This document shows positions 29,744 to 40,032 of a DNA stretch of 64,000 nt, one piece after another; the first letter of the stretch is position 1, and each line of letters starts with the position of its first letter. The notes below the pieces were generated by a model. The model had not been told where the DNA came from, searched no databases, and was given only the letters and a program-made list of their open reading frames with translations. Made by a program: the position numbers and the translations under genes. This DNA is from Acidobacteriota bacterium (lineage in GTDB: Bacteria > Acidobacteriota > Terriglobia > Terriglobales > Acidobacteriaceae): the NCBI GenBank assembly GCA_021803035.1, contig JAJZME010000012.1, forward strand, positions 62,001 to 126,000, given 5' to 3'.

Positions 29744-30844
29744 ATGCGCAGAATGCTGAGCTTCCGAGACTTCGACTGGGTGCTGTTGGGGCTGATACTC
29801 ATCCTCAGTGTGTTTTCTGTCAGCGAGATTTATTCGACGACGGTACATACGCGGTTCGCCAGCTTTGCAATCAGACAGGTGTATTACATCACTGCCGGCG
29901 TGGTGGGGATGTTTCTCTTTTCGAGGATCGATTATCACCGCCTGTTGGATTGGGCTCCGTGGGCGTACGGCGCCGGGATTCTGGCGCTTGCCGCCGTGCT
30001 TTCGCCGCTCGGCCACGAATCTCTGGGCGGACGCCGCTGGATCAAGCTGGGTCCCGTGCTTGTGCAGCCTTCGGAATACGTCAAGTTCGTGCTGATTCTT
30101 ACCGTGGCCCGCTACTTCTCCAACCTGGGCGGGCGCAACCTTACCTGGCGCGACATCTTCAAGTCCTTTATTCTCGTTGGTCTTCCCATGCTTCTGGTGA
30201 TGAAGCAGCCTGACCTGGGAACCATGTTGACCTACGCGCCGATCCTGGTGGCGGGCCTGTTCCTGGGCGGCATCAACTTCAAGCAGGCGGCGATTCTGCT
30301 TATCTGTGGCACGTCGATAGTGGCCGGGGTATGGACCAGCGGCAGATTTTTGAAGCCATACCAGAAGGCCCGTCTAACCGCTTTCCTCAACCCGCAGGAA
30401 GACCCAAGGGGCTCGGGTTACCAGGTGATTCAGTCCAAGATCGCGGTGGGATCGGGCGGGATCTGGGGCGAAGGCATGGAAAAAGGGACGCAGACGCAGG
30501 GATACTTTCTGCCCGTTCCGTACACGGACTTCATTTTTGCCGCCTTCAGCGAGGAGCATGGGTTTATCGGCGCGATTATCATGCTGCTGCTATACTTCTT
30601 TATATTGATGCGTTTGATTCAAAACGCACAAACAGCCCCAGATCTGCCCGGTGCGTTGCTTATCATGGGAATCGTGGCTGTGTTGACCTTCCAGATTGCG
30701 GTCAACGTAGGCATGGCTATCGGCTTGATGCCGGTAACCGGAATCCCTTTACCGTTAATGAGTTACGGGGGTTCCTCTATATTGTTTACGTTCCTGGCGC
30801 TGGGCGCGGCGATGAATGTGCGCATGCGCCGGTTCGTGAACTGA
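29744..30844 (+). CDS. rodA: Rod shape-determining protein RodA (SEDS)
   Basis: MRRMLSFRDFDWVLLGL...KPYQKARLTAFLNP...YTDFIFAAFSEEHGFIG...GIPLPLMSYGGSS; start refined. Confidence 0.95.
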   Translation: MRRMLSFRDFDWVLLGLILILSVFSVSEIYSTTVHTRFASFAIRQVYYITAGVVGMFLFSRIDYHRLLDWAPWAYGAGILALAAVLSPLGHESLGGRRWIKLGPVLVQPSEYVKFVLILTVARYFSNLGGRNLTWRDIFKSFILVGLPMLLVMKQPDLGTMLTYAPILVAGLFLGGINFKQAAILLICGTSIVAGVWTSGRFLKPYQKARLTAFLNPQEDPRGSGYQVIQSKIAVGSGGIWGEGMEKGTQTQGYFLPVPYTDFIFAAFSEEHGFIGAIIMLLLYFFILMRLIQNAQTAPDLPGALLIMGIVAVLTFQIAVNVGMAIGLMPVTGIPLPLMSYGGSSILFTFLALGAAMNVRMRRFVN

Positions 30845-31050
30845 GCGCTTCGGGGTGACGACGCCCGACGCGGATCGACGGCCTCATTCTTTGTGCCCCC
30901 GGAGGATTCCGGCGCATGAAGGAGCATATTTTTGGAATATTCGCCGGCAGGGTTCCGATGGACCGCAGACCGGCAGGATTGGGTTTATGAGCACGCAGGG
31001 ACGGGAGCAAAACCGTCGGCGGCGTATGAAGCGTACGATCAGCGCCGCGT

Positions 31051-31094
31051 CCCCGGTAGGGTTTTACCCCAGCGAAGGGGATTTCCGTCCGGGG
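31051..31094 (+). other. Candidate structured leader upstream of rne/rng
   Basis: ccccgg (31051-31056)/ccgggg (31089-31094) enclosing alternative gggt/accc and cccc/gggg stems. Confidence 0.3.
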
Positions 31095-31326
31095 CCTCGG
31101 GAACGAGGGGTGGAAGAGTCTCTGCGATCGGATCACCGCACTGTGCATTTCGCCAGATCGGCGCGTCAAGAAACGCGCCGCGGTTTGCCGCCTCCGTGGG
31201 CGGGCCCGCGCAGGGCTAATCACCGGTCATGCCACCCCGTATCCCCCTTTCCTGCCAATTCGCTGCGATTCCGTCCATCCTTGCCGCAGATCCCGGCATG
31301 TCCAAGCTGCCGGGCGGAAAGGTACG

Positions 31327-34326
31327 ATGGCAAAAGAGATTTGTATTTCCAGCACGCCGCACGAAACGCGGCTTGCGATTCTTGAAGACGACCAGCTCGC
31401 GGAGATTTACTACGAGCGCGAAAACGAGTACACGCTGGCAGGGTCCATTTACAACGGGCGGGTTACCCGCGTTCTGCCGGGCATGCAATCGGCATTTGTG
31501 GATTTGGGCCTGGAGCGCGACGCTTTCCTCTACGTAACCGATTTCATCGAACTGGAAGACCAGGCGGAAGCGGACGAACTGGAGCGGGCTGCGGCCAGCG
31601 GTGCGGGGCAGCCTCCGCGCGAGGTGCGGCACGGCAACAGCCGGGCTGAGGAACGCAGCCACGGAGCGAGTCCGAAGGCGGAACGCCGCGAAGAGCGGCG
31701 CGCCGGCGAACGCAAACCCGCTGCACGGATTGAGCCTGAGGCAGCCGAAGCCGAGGTGGTTGCCGGGGAGCCTGTGGCTCCGTCGGGGCCGGCAGATGTG
31801 GCGCGGGAGGAATCCGGTGTCCAGAGCGGACGGCGCTGGCGCGGACGGCGTCATCGCCGCGGCCGGGGGGTGGCTGTGCCTGGCGAGTCCGCTGCGGAAA
31901 CCGAAGCAATGGTTGAGCTGGTTGCGGAAGCGCCTGCGCCGGAAGCCTCTGCGGAAGCAGAGGTTGCTCCGGATATCAGTGCAGCCGCCCATGCGGCCGG
32001 TGCAGTTCCGGAAGAGAGTCATGCGGCTCCGGCGCATCGCGGCCGCCGTTCGCATGCGGCTCCGGCTCCGTTTGTTCTGCCCGGCGAGTCCCTCTCGAAA
32101 TATGGTGGAACACCAGCGCCCGAGTCGTCCAAACCGGCTTGGGAGCGGGCTCAACCCGCGCCGCTGGTCAGCTCATCCAGGCCCTCAACGCTGATTGAGG
32201 GGCCGCTGGGGTGGGACGGCAGCGGGCTTTTGCCCGGTGAGTCGCTTGCGCTTCATCGCTCTGCTCGAACCGAGCCTGCCGCGGAGGAAGAAGATGCCGC
32301 GGCCGCATCTGAAACTGGCATGGAGCTGGTGGCGGAGACGACCGAACCGGCCACCGAGGACTCCGAGGTTATCGAGGAAAGCGCAGAATTTGCCGTGTCG
32401 CGAGAGTTTCAGCCTGCCGGAAAGCAGTTTCTGAAAGAACGCTTCCCCGAACTCGAAGAGGATCTTGCGGGCTCCGGCGCTCCGGAGTTCGAGCTGGAGA
32501 TCGAGCTGGCAGCGATGCCGATCGCGCCGCGCGAGGTAATCGAGGTTGTGGAAGCGGACAGTGAACAGTCGGCCACTTCCGAAGCCGTCGCAGAGGAGAC
32601 GGATGCCTCCGCATCCCACCACGTCGACCCTATTCCGCCCAGCACCTTCAGGCTTTTCGGGATAGGCGGTAAGAAGAAGCAGGAACAGCCTCTCGAAGAA
32701 AAGCCCGGTGAGAGTCCCGTTTCGGCCTCCGTTGCCACGGTTTCGGCCTTCGCCCCAGGCTCCGGGGTTATCGAGGAAGAGGTCATTGAGGGTGAGGAAT
32801 ATGATACCGTCCCTCATCATCGTCATAAAGCCGAAGCCGGCGACCTGGACGATTACGAGGAGGAGACGCTGGCCTCACAGATTCGCTCCGGCGGCTTGGG
32901 CGAGATGCTGCAGGAAGCGCATCTCGATCACCGCATTGAGCTGGACCTCGAGGAGAAGAACGGCGACGAAGAACCGGAAGGAGAAGAGTCTGTAGCCGAG
33001 GTGCAGCCCGGCGTGGGCCATGCGCGCCGCGAGCGGGGAGGACGGGTGCGCCGCGGGCGCGCCGTCCAGGGACGCGGCGAGCACCGCGGGCCTTCGCGCC
33101 GCTCGATGCAGACCACCGATATACCGGTCATCAGCGACCTGCTGAAGCCCGGGCAGGAGATCCTGGTGCAGATCGCCAAGGAGCCGATTGCCAAGAAGGG
33201 CGCGCGGATTACCAGCCACATTGCTCTGCCCGGCCGGTTCCTGGTCTTCATGCCCACTGTGGGCCATGTGGGCGTGAGCCGCAAGATCGCCTCCGACGAG
33301 GAGCGCCACCGGCTCAAGAGGATTCTGCTCCATGAGCGGGGTGAATCGTCGGGTGGATTTATCGTTCGCACGGCGGCGGAGGGCGCATCTGAAGAGGAGC
33401 TGCGCGCCGACCTGCGTTTTTTGATCCACCTGTGGGAAGAGATCAAGCAGCGCTCCGACGCATCCAAGTCGCCCGCGCTCATCTATCATGACCTGTCGCT
33501 CATCGAGCGCATTCTGCGCGATCAGGTGAGCGCCGACTTTACCAACATCTGGGTGGATTCGGAAGCCGACTACGAGCGCATTGTGCGCTTCCTCAATCGC
33601 TTTTCGCCTTCGCTGGTACGCCGGGTCAAGCTGTACACGAAGGAGACGCCGCTCTTCGAGCACTTCGGCATTCAGGACGAAATCTCCAAGGCGCTGCGCT
33701 CCAAGGTGTGGCTCAAGTCGGGCGGTTCCATTGTCATCAACCAGACCGAGGCGCTGGTGGCCATCGACATCAACACCGGCAAGTACGTAGGCAAGTCGGC
33801 GCGGCTGGAGGACACCATCCTCAAAACCAACCTCGACGCGGTGCCGGAGATCGTGCGCCAGATTCGCCTCCGCGATCTGGGCGGCATTATCGTGATCGAC
33901 TTTATTGACATGGACGAACGCAAGAACCGCTACAAGGTCATGGCCGCGCTGGAAGAGGCGCTGAAGAGCGACCGCGCCCCGACCAAGGTTCTGCAATTTA
34001 ACGATTTTGGCCTTGTGGCCATCACGCGCAAGCGCGTCAAGCAGTCGCTGGAGAGGACGCTGAGCGTGCCGTGCCCCACCTGCCAGGCCACCGGCATGGT
34101 GAAGAGTCCCGCCACCGTGTGCAACGAAATCTATGTGGAGCTGCGCAAGATGCGGAAGCACTTCGAGGGCGAGGATGTCATGGTCCGGGTACACCCCGAC
34201 ACGGTCAAGGTGCTCAAGGCGGGGAATGGCCGCTGGCTCACCGAGTTCGAAGAACTGGTAGGCAAGAACATCCTGGTCAAGAGCGATCCGGCGCTACACC
34301 CCGAGCAGTTCGACATTCAGGGCTGA
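31327..34326 (+). CDS. Ribonuclease E/G family protein with a very large insertion in the S1 region
   Basis: N-term SIYNGRVTRVLPGMQSAFVDLGLERDAFLYV; catalytic part ALVAIDINTGKYVG, GGIIVIDFIDMDERKNR, CPTCQATG. Confidence 0.93.
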   Translation: MAKEICISSTPHETRLAILEDDQLAEIYYERENEYTLAGSIYNGRVTRVLPGMQSAFVDLGLERDAFLYVTDFIELEDQAEADELERAAASGAGQPPREVRHGNSRAEERSHGASPKAERREERRAGERKPAARIEPEAAEAEVVAGEPVAPSGPADVAREESGVQSGRRWRGRRHRRGRGVAVPGESAAETEAMVELVAEAPAPEASAEAEVAPDISAAAHAAGAVPEESHAAPAHRGRRSHAAPAPFVLPGESLSKYGGTPAPESSKPAWERAQPAPLVSSSRPSTLIEGPLGWDGSGLLPGESLALHRSARTEPAAEEEDAAAASETGMELVAETTEPATEDSEVIEESAEFAVSREFQPAGKQFLKERFPELEEDLAGSGAPEFELEIELAAMPIAPREVIEVVEADSEQSATSEAVAEETDASASHHVDPIPPSTFRLFGIGGKKKQEQPLEEKPGESPVSASVATVSAFAPGSGVIEEEVIEGEEYDTVPHHRHKAEAGDLDDYEEETLASQIRSGGLGEMLQEAHLDHRIELDLEEKNGDEEPEGEESVAEVQPGVGHARRERGGRVRRGRAVQGRGEHRGPSRRSMQTTDIPVISDLLKPGQEILVQIAKEPIAKKGARITSHIALPGRFLVFMPTVGHVGVSRKIASDEERHRLKRILLHERGESSGGFIVRTAAEGASEEELRADLRFLIHLWEEIKQRSDASKSPALIYHDLSLIERILRDQVSADFTNIWVDSEADYERIVRFLNRFSPSLVRRVKLYTKETPLFEHFGIQDEISKALRSKVWLKSGGSIVINQTEALVAIDINTGKYVGKSARLEDTILKTNLDAVPEIVRQIRLRDLGGIIVIDFIDMDERKNRYKVMAALEEALKSDRAPTKVLQFNDFGLVAITRKRVKQSLERTLSVPCPTCQATGMVKSPATVCNEIYVELRKMRKHFEGEDVMVRVHPDTVKVLKAGNGRWLTEFEELVGKNILVKSDPALHPEQFDIQG

Positions 34327-34347
34327 GCTCCCCTTCATGCAAAACTC

Positions 34348-34380
34348 GTGGCCGGGTGGTGGTCCGGCCACGTTGTTTCT
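34348..34380 (+). terminator. Rho-independent terminator after rne/rng
   Basis: gtggccgg-gtggtggt-ccggccac followed by gttgtttct. Confidence 0.75.
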
Positions 34381-34565
34381 AGTTCGATGCTAGTGCACAA
34401 TGTGAAATGCCTGCGTGAGAATGGCTGTTTGCGGGAGTTTTTTGGCGGCCACGCAAACGGAAATCGCATTCAGGGGCAACCAGCTGCCCAATTCGGTGTC
34501 TAATCTAATTGCAGGACTTGTGTTTCCGGGAAATCACAACAAATTCTGATTGTTGAGGTTAAGCC

Positions 34566-35474
34566 ATGTCATCTTCGTGTTTGGCGCCGCTGCTGCGGCG
34601 AATGAGCTTTCTCAGTCTCGCGGTCATGCTTGCAACTGGTGCGGCAAGCGCGCAATCTGCCGCCTCTCAAGCTTCGCCTTTCGTCAAGGCCGCCTTGTAC
34701 TCCGGCAGCTCAAGCACGAGCTCCTCTCCTTCGTATTCGTCGTCGGCGCAGGTTGCCAGGATGGCCATACCTGCGAGTCTGTCTGCGTTCTCCAAGGCGC
34801 CGGCGCCGGGTGCGGCAGGCGGCGGCAACACTTCCTACGGCGGCGGGGGATTCTTCCATAGCTGGATGAAGAACTTCGCTTTCGAAGCCGGGGGCGGCTT
34901 CAACGCCCCGAATTCCAATAACGTGACTTACGGCGGCAACTTCAGCGTCGGCGCCGGGGCGCACTTCGGTTCGCACATCTCCGGGCTGTTCGAATTTCAA
35001 TTTTTTCAGGACAAACTGCCGGGCAGGATCATTGCTCAGACGAAGGGAGCGGCTACGGCCGGCCATGCCCGCATCATTGGCCTCACCTTCGATCCCATCT
35101 ACGACTTCTTTCCGAAGGCCACGAACGATCTCTACGTAACCGGCGGCGGGGGCTACTTCCACAAAGGGACTTCATTCCTGGCTCCGCAGCTGACCACATT
35201 TTGCTACTACTTCTATTGCGGCCAAGGCTATGCGAACCAGTCGATCGAGACCTTCTCAAGCAATTCGGGCGGCTGGAGCATTGGCGGCGGCTATATGCAT
35301 CGCTTCACGAGCATGTATGGGAATCGCCGTACCATGAAGCTCTTTGCACAGGTCCGCTATCTCGACATAGACTCGGCGCCGATCGTCGGGAAGACGACAA
35401 GTAGTAGTATTCCTCCCGTGACCATTTCCGGTCCGACCAAGATCATCCCTGTCACGCTCGGCATTCGCTGGTAG
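34566..35474 (+). CDS. Outer-membrane beta-barrel protein
   Basis: Signal peptide, glycine/aromatic alternating strands, C-terminal PVTLGIRW. Confidence 0.75.
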   Translation: MSSSCLAPLLRRMSFLSLAVMLATGAASAQSAASQASPFVKAALYSGSSSTSSSPSYSSSAQVARMAIPASLSAFSKAPAPGAAGGGNTSYGGGGFFHSWMKNFAFEAGGGFNAPNSNNVTYGGNFSVGAGAHFGSHISGLFEFQFFQDKLPGRIIAQTKGAATAGHARIIGLTFDPIYDFFPKATNDLYVTGGGGYFHKGTSFLAPQLTTFCYYFYCGQGYANQSIETFSSNSGGWSIGGGYMHRFTSMYGNRRTMKLFAQVRYLDIDSAPIVGKTTSSSIPPVTISGPTKIIPVTLGIRW

Positions 35475-35630
35475 CGCAGCGCAGGGTTTAGGGGGCGAAC
35501 TCCGGGTTGTTCTGCGGTTCGTCCCCGACTCCAGAATCGAATCCATTAGCGAGGTCCGCCGCCAGTTTGCGGCCCGGTCCGAGGTCAGACTGGACTGCAG
35601 GCTGGAAGCATGGGCGCGGAGGATCGTACT

Positions 35631-36075
35631 GCAATGTGGGAATTCCGGGTGCCCGGCTCGGCATTTTTCGCTGGGAAAAAATTATCTGCAAAAAAATCTG
35701 TGGAAAAGAAAAATATTTAGAGGGGGGTGTGTTTGCGGTCCAGCGGTTTGGGTGCGCGGAGCACGCTTCCGGCCACCTGAGCGGCGGCCCGGCTTCCGGG
35801 GGCGACAGGATGCATGGGGACGAGCGAGGGCGCTGGGGCTGCCGATGCGGCAGCAGGGATGTACTCGGTCATAATCGTGTGCTCCGTGGGCTGGCGTGTG
35901 GAACTGCTAACGGTTCTATTGTCGGCGATGGGGCGGAAATTACCTGCAACGGTAAGTTGATGGATTCGCGTAGGTTACGGCGCACGGGGCTTGACGAGTT
36001 TGTGGGAGACGCCTCGGAGTCAGGCGCTTCCGGCTTTCCGGAGGTGGAGGAATGCGGTTGGTCTGGCTGGAGCGG
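35631..36075 (+). repeat. Dispersed ~440-bp element, copy 2
   Basis: See copy 1 at 9421-9863; same orientation and block order. Confidence 0.8.
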
Positions 36076-36291
36076 AAGGATTAAAGGTCAGGACTGCCCG
36101 CCGGCCGATCATCTGACTGGCATGAAATCGATGCGCCAGGTCTCTGCCTGGATGATATTGAGCCTGTCGATTACCATAAATTACTCCCCAAATCGGGACC
36201 CCAGGCCTGCTCGCTGGTACAACTTCAAGCGGTCAGAGATCTGGTCGATTTTGAACAAGTCTTGCTTTGATCAGAGCCAGCGGAACTGGGG

Positions 36292-38748
36292 TCAGAAGTG
36301 AAAGCCGTAGAGAAGCTGGCCGTAGATTTCTCGCGGGGTGCTGTAATGGAATCCGCCGAAGGTGAGGCTGTTGTCGAGCAGTTGCCGATCATTGGTTACG
36401 TTCATGGCGGTAAGGCTGAGCTGATAATCCTTGTGAATATTCTTTCCCGCAGCCAGATTGACGGAGTAGTGCTGCGGCAGATAAGTTCCGGGGTATTGTG
36501 CCGTCTTAAAGCCATTCCAGAATCCAGAACCATATGAAACGTTGATGGAGCCATAAGTCCGCGACGGCAGTTGCGCGTTGAAGCCGACGCTGAGCGTGTT
36601 GCGCTGATCGTGATCGAGAGGCGTATAGCCGGGCGGCACGGCACAGGCCGGCGAGCCAGGCGGATAGCAGATGAGACCGCCTGTGATGGCTCCGCGCTGC
36701 TGTGCAAGCTGGTTGGAGTAAGCCAGATGAAACTGCCCGTACTTCCAGAGTTCTGGCGAGCGCACAGTCAATTCCCAGGCTTGGATGAGCGCACCGTCAA
36801 CGGTGATGGGGATGAAGATGCTTGATTCGCCGATGTTGCTGTGATCGAGGAAGTTATTGGCACGGGTTTCAAAGGTGTCGGCCGAAAGCACCCAGCCTTT
36901 GAGCGGGATGGTGACGCCGAACTGATGTTCCTCGTCGCGCTCACCATGCAGCGGGACGAAGCTGGTGTTGTTGGAGCGGGCGTAAGCAAGCACCGGACCG
37001 GAGACGCTGGTGAGCGGCGGGGGCTGATAGAAATGGCCGTAAAAGCCGCGGAAGACCCAGCGAATATAAGGGATTTCGACGGCCATGCCGACGCGGGGGA
37101 ATACATAGTTTTCGCTGATGACCGCGGCGAAGTATGACTCGCGCAGGCCAGCGAAGATGGTGGTCCAGCGGCTGAGCTTCAGGGCGTCCTGGGCATAGAA
37201 TTCGGCAACGCCGCCGGTGACGATGTTGCGCTCGGCCACGGAGGGCGAGCCATCGGCAAAGGTCGATCCAAAGAAGTCATTTTCGTGCTGGGAGTAGCTG
37301 TACAGCCCTGCTTTGATGGAGTTTTTTTTGAGGATAGCTGTAAAAGACGCCTGCAGACCCGCGTAGTTTCCGGTCTGATCGGAGGATGTGGCCGCCGGGG
37401 CATCGCGCGGACCGGGCAGGTAGTGCGCGCGGTTGTAGTGGAAAAGGGGCGAAACGTTGAGCACGGAGTGGCTGTTGATGTCGTGGACCCAAGTGAAGGC
37501 GATGAACCCGTCGTTTTCGCGTTCGCTGTCGCGAAGCTGGCTGGTGGGGAAGATCTTATTCTCGTAATCGTTGGGGTTGGGATCGTAGGGAATCTGATAG
37601 TAGTCGGTGCGAAGCTGCGAGACGAGACGAAGCTGATTGCCGGGGTTGGGATTGTAGATGAGGGAGTTGAAGCCACCGTAGCCGTTGTCGGCATCGTGAT
37701 AAGGCTGGGGGACCGGCGGCATGAGCCCGTAGTCGCTGCGGTTGCCGTTTGCGCTGAGATACCAGGCGAAGCGCTGGGTGTGGCTGCCGAAGCTGAGCTG
37801 GTCGTTGGTTTGGTCATAGCTGCCGCCGCTCAAAACGAGTTGGCCGCGGCGCGTGCTCTCGAAGCCGGTGCGAGGAACGATGTCGAAGATGCCGTAGGTA
37901 CGGTCGCCGAGGTCGGCCTCGTAGCTGCCGCGTTCAATGTCGAGGTAGTCGATGTCGAGCGGATCGATGACCGGGCCGATGTTGGAGGCGATGTTAGTGT
38001 TGGGAATTTCGACTCCGTCGATGAGCCAGCTTAACTCGTGGCCTCCGCGCACGTGGAGCATGTCGTGCACCATGTAGGCCCCGGGCGTGTAGTCGGTAAT
38101 CATCGCGAGGCTGTTGGTGCGGCTGGCGCCGGGTGTTTCGGCAATTTCCTGACGGCTGACCAGGGTGGTGGGAGTCATGGAATCGGGACTGATGGTTGAG
38201 GTTTGCGCGCTGACCACGGCGGATTGCCTGGCCGTAGCGATGGCAAGCACAAAGCGCAACATGGGCTGGCTGTTGGCGGTTACCGTGACGATCCGCTTTT
38301 GGGGCGCGAAATTTGTTGCCCTAACGGTGAGGATGTAGATGCCGGCGGGCACGTTGTTGAAATGAAAGCCGCCATCCGGTCCTGTTGTCTGGGTGAAAGA
38401 CAACGCCGAGTGAGCCGCGCGCATGGCGACGCGCGCGCCGCGGACAGGGCGATGCGAGGGATCGAGTACGACGCCCTCGACAGGAGCGAAGACTGAGGCG
38501 AAGGCGCATGGACTTTGAGAGAGAAGGAAAATCGCAACAAGAGCAGAAGCAATTACACTGATGCGGCGCGCGGGGCTTTGCCCCCAACAGCGGAAAAACG
38601 ATGCAGCAGCGCGGGGATGCGAGACGGAGCGGGCACCAGAGTTAGAAGCTTCGTCACGGCGGTTAAGCGAAGCATCGCGATACCCTGCAAGATCTTGATT
38701 CCATATATAGTTTTTGGGAGAACTCCTGCCTGTCGACCTGCGGCACAT
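36292..38748 (-). CDS. TonB-dependent receptor with CarboxypepD_reg-like domain
   Basis: VEGVVLDPSHRPVRGARVAMRA..., VRGGHELSWLIDGVEIPNTN plug, barrel; start may be internal. Confidence 0.9.
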   Translation of the reverse strand: MCRRSTGRSSPKNYIWNQDLAGYRDASLNRRDEASNSGARSVSHPRAAASFFRCWGQSPARRISVIASALVAIFLLSQSPCAFASVFAPVEGVVLDPSHRPVRGARVAMRAAHSALSFTQTTGPDGGFHFNNVPAGIYILTVRATNFAPQKRIVTVTANSQPMLRFVLAIATARQSAVVSAQTSTISPDSMTPTTLVSRQEIAETPGASRTNSLAMITDYTPGAYMVHDMLHVRGGHELSWLIDGVEIPNTNIASNIGPVIDPLDIDYLDIERGSYEADLGDRTYGIFDIVPRTGFESTRRGQLVLSGGSYDQTNDQLSFGSHTQRFAWYLSANGNRSDYGLMPPVPQPYHDADNGYGGFNSLIYNPNPGNQLRLVSQLRTDYYQIPYDPNPNDYENKIFPTSQLRDSERENDGFIAFTWVHDINSHSVLNVSPLFHYNRAHYLPGPRDAPAATSSDQTGNYAGLQASFTAILKKNSIKAGLYSYSQHENDFFGSTFADGSPSVAERNIVTGGVAEFYAQDALKLSRWTTIFAGLRESYFAAVISENYVFPRVGMAVEIPYIRWVFRGFYGHFYQPPPLTSVSGPVLAYARSNNTSFVPLHGERDEEHQFGVTIPLKGWVLSADTFETRANNFLDHSNIGESSIFIPITVDGALIQAWELTVRSPELWKYGQFHLAYSNQLAQQRGAITGGLICYPPGSPACAVPPGYTPLDHDQRNTLSVGFNAQLPSRTYGSINVSYGSGFWNGFKTAQYPGTYLPQHYSVNLAAGKNIHKDYQLSLTAMNVTNDRQLLDNSLTFGGFHYSTPREIYGQLLYGFHF

Positions 38749-38951
38749 ACTCTGAGTATAGGAGGTGAGGCCGATGGGGAGGATGTGTCAAATTGTTGCG
38801 CGAGGAAAGGCGTTGCCAGCCGCGGCAAGCGCATCACCCTTTACCCCCCGAAGTGCTAGATTGAAGGTGGACGCAGTTGCGGCGGTTCCCCGCGCAAGAG
38901 GCGGGTGAGCGGGCGCTCTGAGAGTTGCAGGCTGATGTGAATCACGACGCC

Positions 38952-39290
38952 ATGACCATCTCCGCCGGTCCACGCCTTCGAGCCGCGCTCGTGCTGGCGA
39001 TTATTGCGGACGTACTGGAAATGATTGTCTTCCCGCTGTTCATCGATGGCGGCATCTCGCCTGTGGATGACGTGGTGGATCTTTGCGCCGGCGGCCTGCT
39101 CACCTATCTTCTGGGCTGGCACTGGGAGTTTCTGCCGTCGTTCCTGGGCAAGCTGGTGCCCGGCATCGATGAGGTTCCGCTGTGGACGCTGGCGGTCGCC
39201 AATGTCTATCGCAAGACGAAGCAGATTGCGGTGACGGCCGAAGCGAACGGGGTGGAATATCGGCGGGAGAGAAACGTGGGGCACTCGTGA
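38952..39290 (+). CDS. Small conserved-looking membrane protein
   Basis: Hydrophobic helix LRAALVLAIIADVLEMIVFPLF; internal ATG preferred. Confidence 0.6.
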   Translation: MTISAGPRLRAALVLAIIADVLEMIVFPLFIDGGISPVDDVVDLCAGGLLTYLLGWHWEFLPSFLGKLVPGIDEVPLWTLAVANVYRKTKQIAVTAEANGVEYRRERNVGHS

Positions 39291-39327
39291 GGTTGTGCTT
39301 CCTGCGAGCACGGTGCGGTAACCGCGG

Positions 39328-40032
39328 TTAAAGCTCGTTGAGAATCAGCACCACGCGCCCGGTGAGCAGATCGCCGGGCGTTTCGCTGTGGTCGATTTCC
39401 AGCAGATCCACGGGAAAGACGATGTTGTGCGGGCGCAGGACGAGGCGGCTGGCCAGGAAATCCGCGTAGCGGAGGACGAGATGCGAGCCCTGACGCACGG
39501 CGTAGAGATTGGGCCGGTTGGGGCGGTAGGGGGCCAGCGAATTGTAGTGGCGATCGATGAGCGCCAGCGCCTCGGGCAGCACCAGCGGTTCCATGGGCAG
39601 AGCGTCGGGGGAGGGAATGCGCACGGCGACAAAGCGCTGCCAGGTGCGCCGGCTGGTGGAGGGTCGCGCGCGAAGGCCCTTGAGCACGCCGCCGGGCAGA
39701 TGCAGCACCGTCTGCACCGCGGCGGGGCGGATGATGGGTTCGAAGAGCGCCACGGCATGAGAGACCACGGGGACCGCGCTGCTTTCGCCGTCGGCCGCCA
39801 GAGCGGCGGCGCGCGACGCGGCGGGCAGCAGGTCGCCGGCGCTCAGATGCTGCGCGGTGAGAATGCGGTCCATGGCCTCGAGCGAAAGCTGGCGCCGGCT
39901 GCGCAGGAAATTGGACAGATGGGCCTGTCCGAAGCCGGTTTGGCGGGCCAGCAGGGAGACGCTGAGCGTGCCCCGCTGTATCCTGCGCAGCAGTTCCAGG
40001 CGGAGACGTTCGTGCATCTGAGTAAAGTTCAT
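39328..40032 (-). CDS. HTH (XRE-like) domain protein
   Basis: LRRIQRGTLSVSLLARQTGFGQAHLSNFLRSRRQLSLEAMDRIL; start refined to MNFTQMHERLRL. Confidence 0.75.
   Translation of the reverse strand: MNFTQMHERLRLELLRRIQRGTLSVSLLARQTGFGQAHLSNFLRSRRQLSLEAMDRILTAQHLSAGDLLPAASRAAALAADGESSAVPVVSHAVALFEPIIRPAAVQTVLHLPGGVLKGLRARPSTSRRTWQRFVAVRIPSPDALPMEPLVLPEALALIDRHYNSLAPYRPNRPNLYAVRQGSHLVLRYADFLASRLVLRPHNIVFPVDLLEIDHSETPGDLLTGRVVLILNEL

Noticed and set aside
32875-34194. 439-aa ORF antisense to RNase E/G
   Set aside because: Antisense of the conserved catalytic domain; no independent evidence of coding.
35507-36301. 264-aa ORF covering dispersed element copy 2
   Set aside because: Not called as CDS: low-complexity composition, no RBS, and copy 1 interrupts the equivalent frame; treated as a repeat element instead.
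38503-38760. Possible truncation or frameshift at the 5' end of the TonB receptor at 36292-38748
   Set aside because: The ORF is continuous; the odd N-terminus is more simply explained by an internal start codon.
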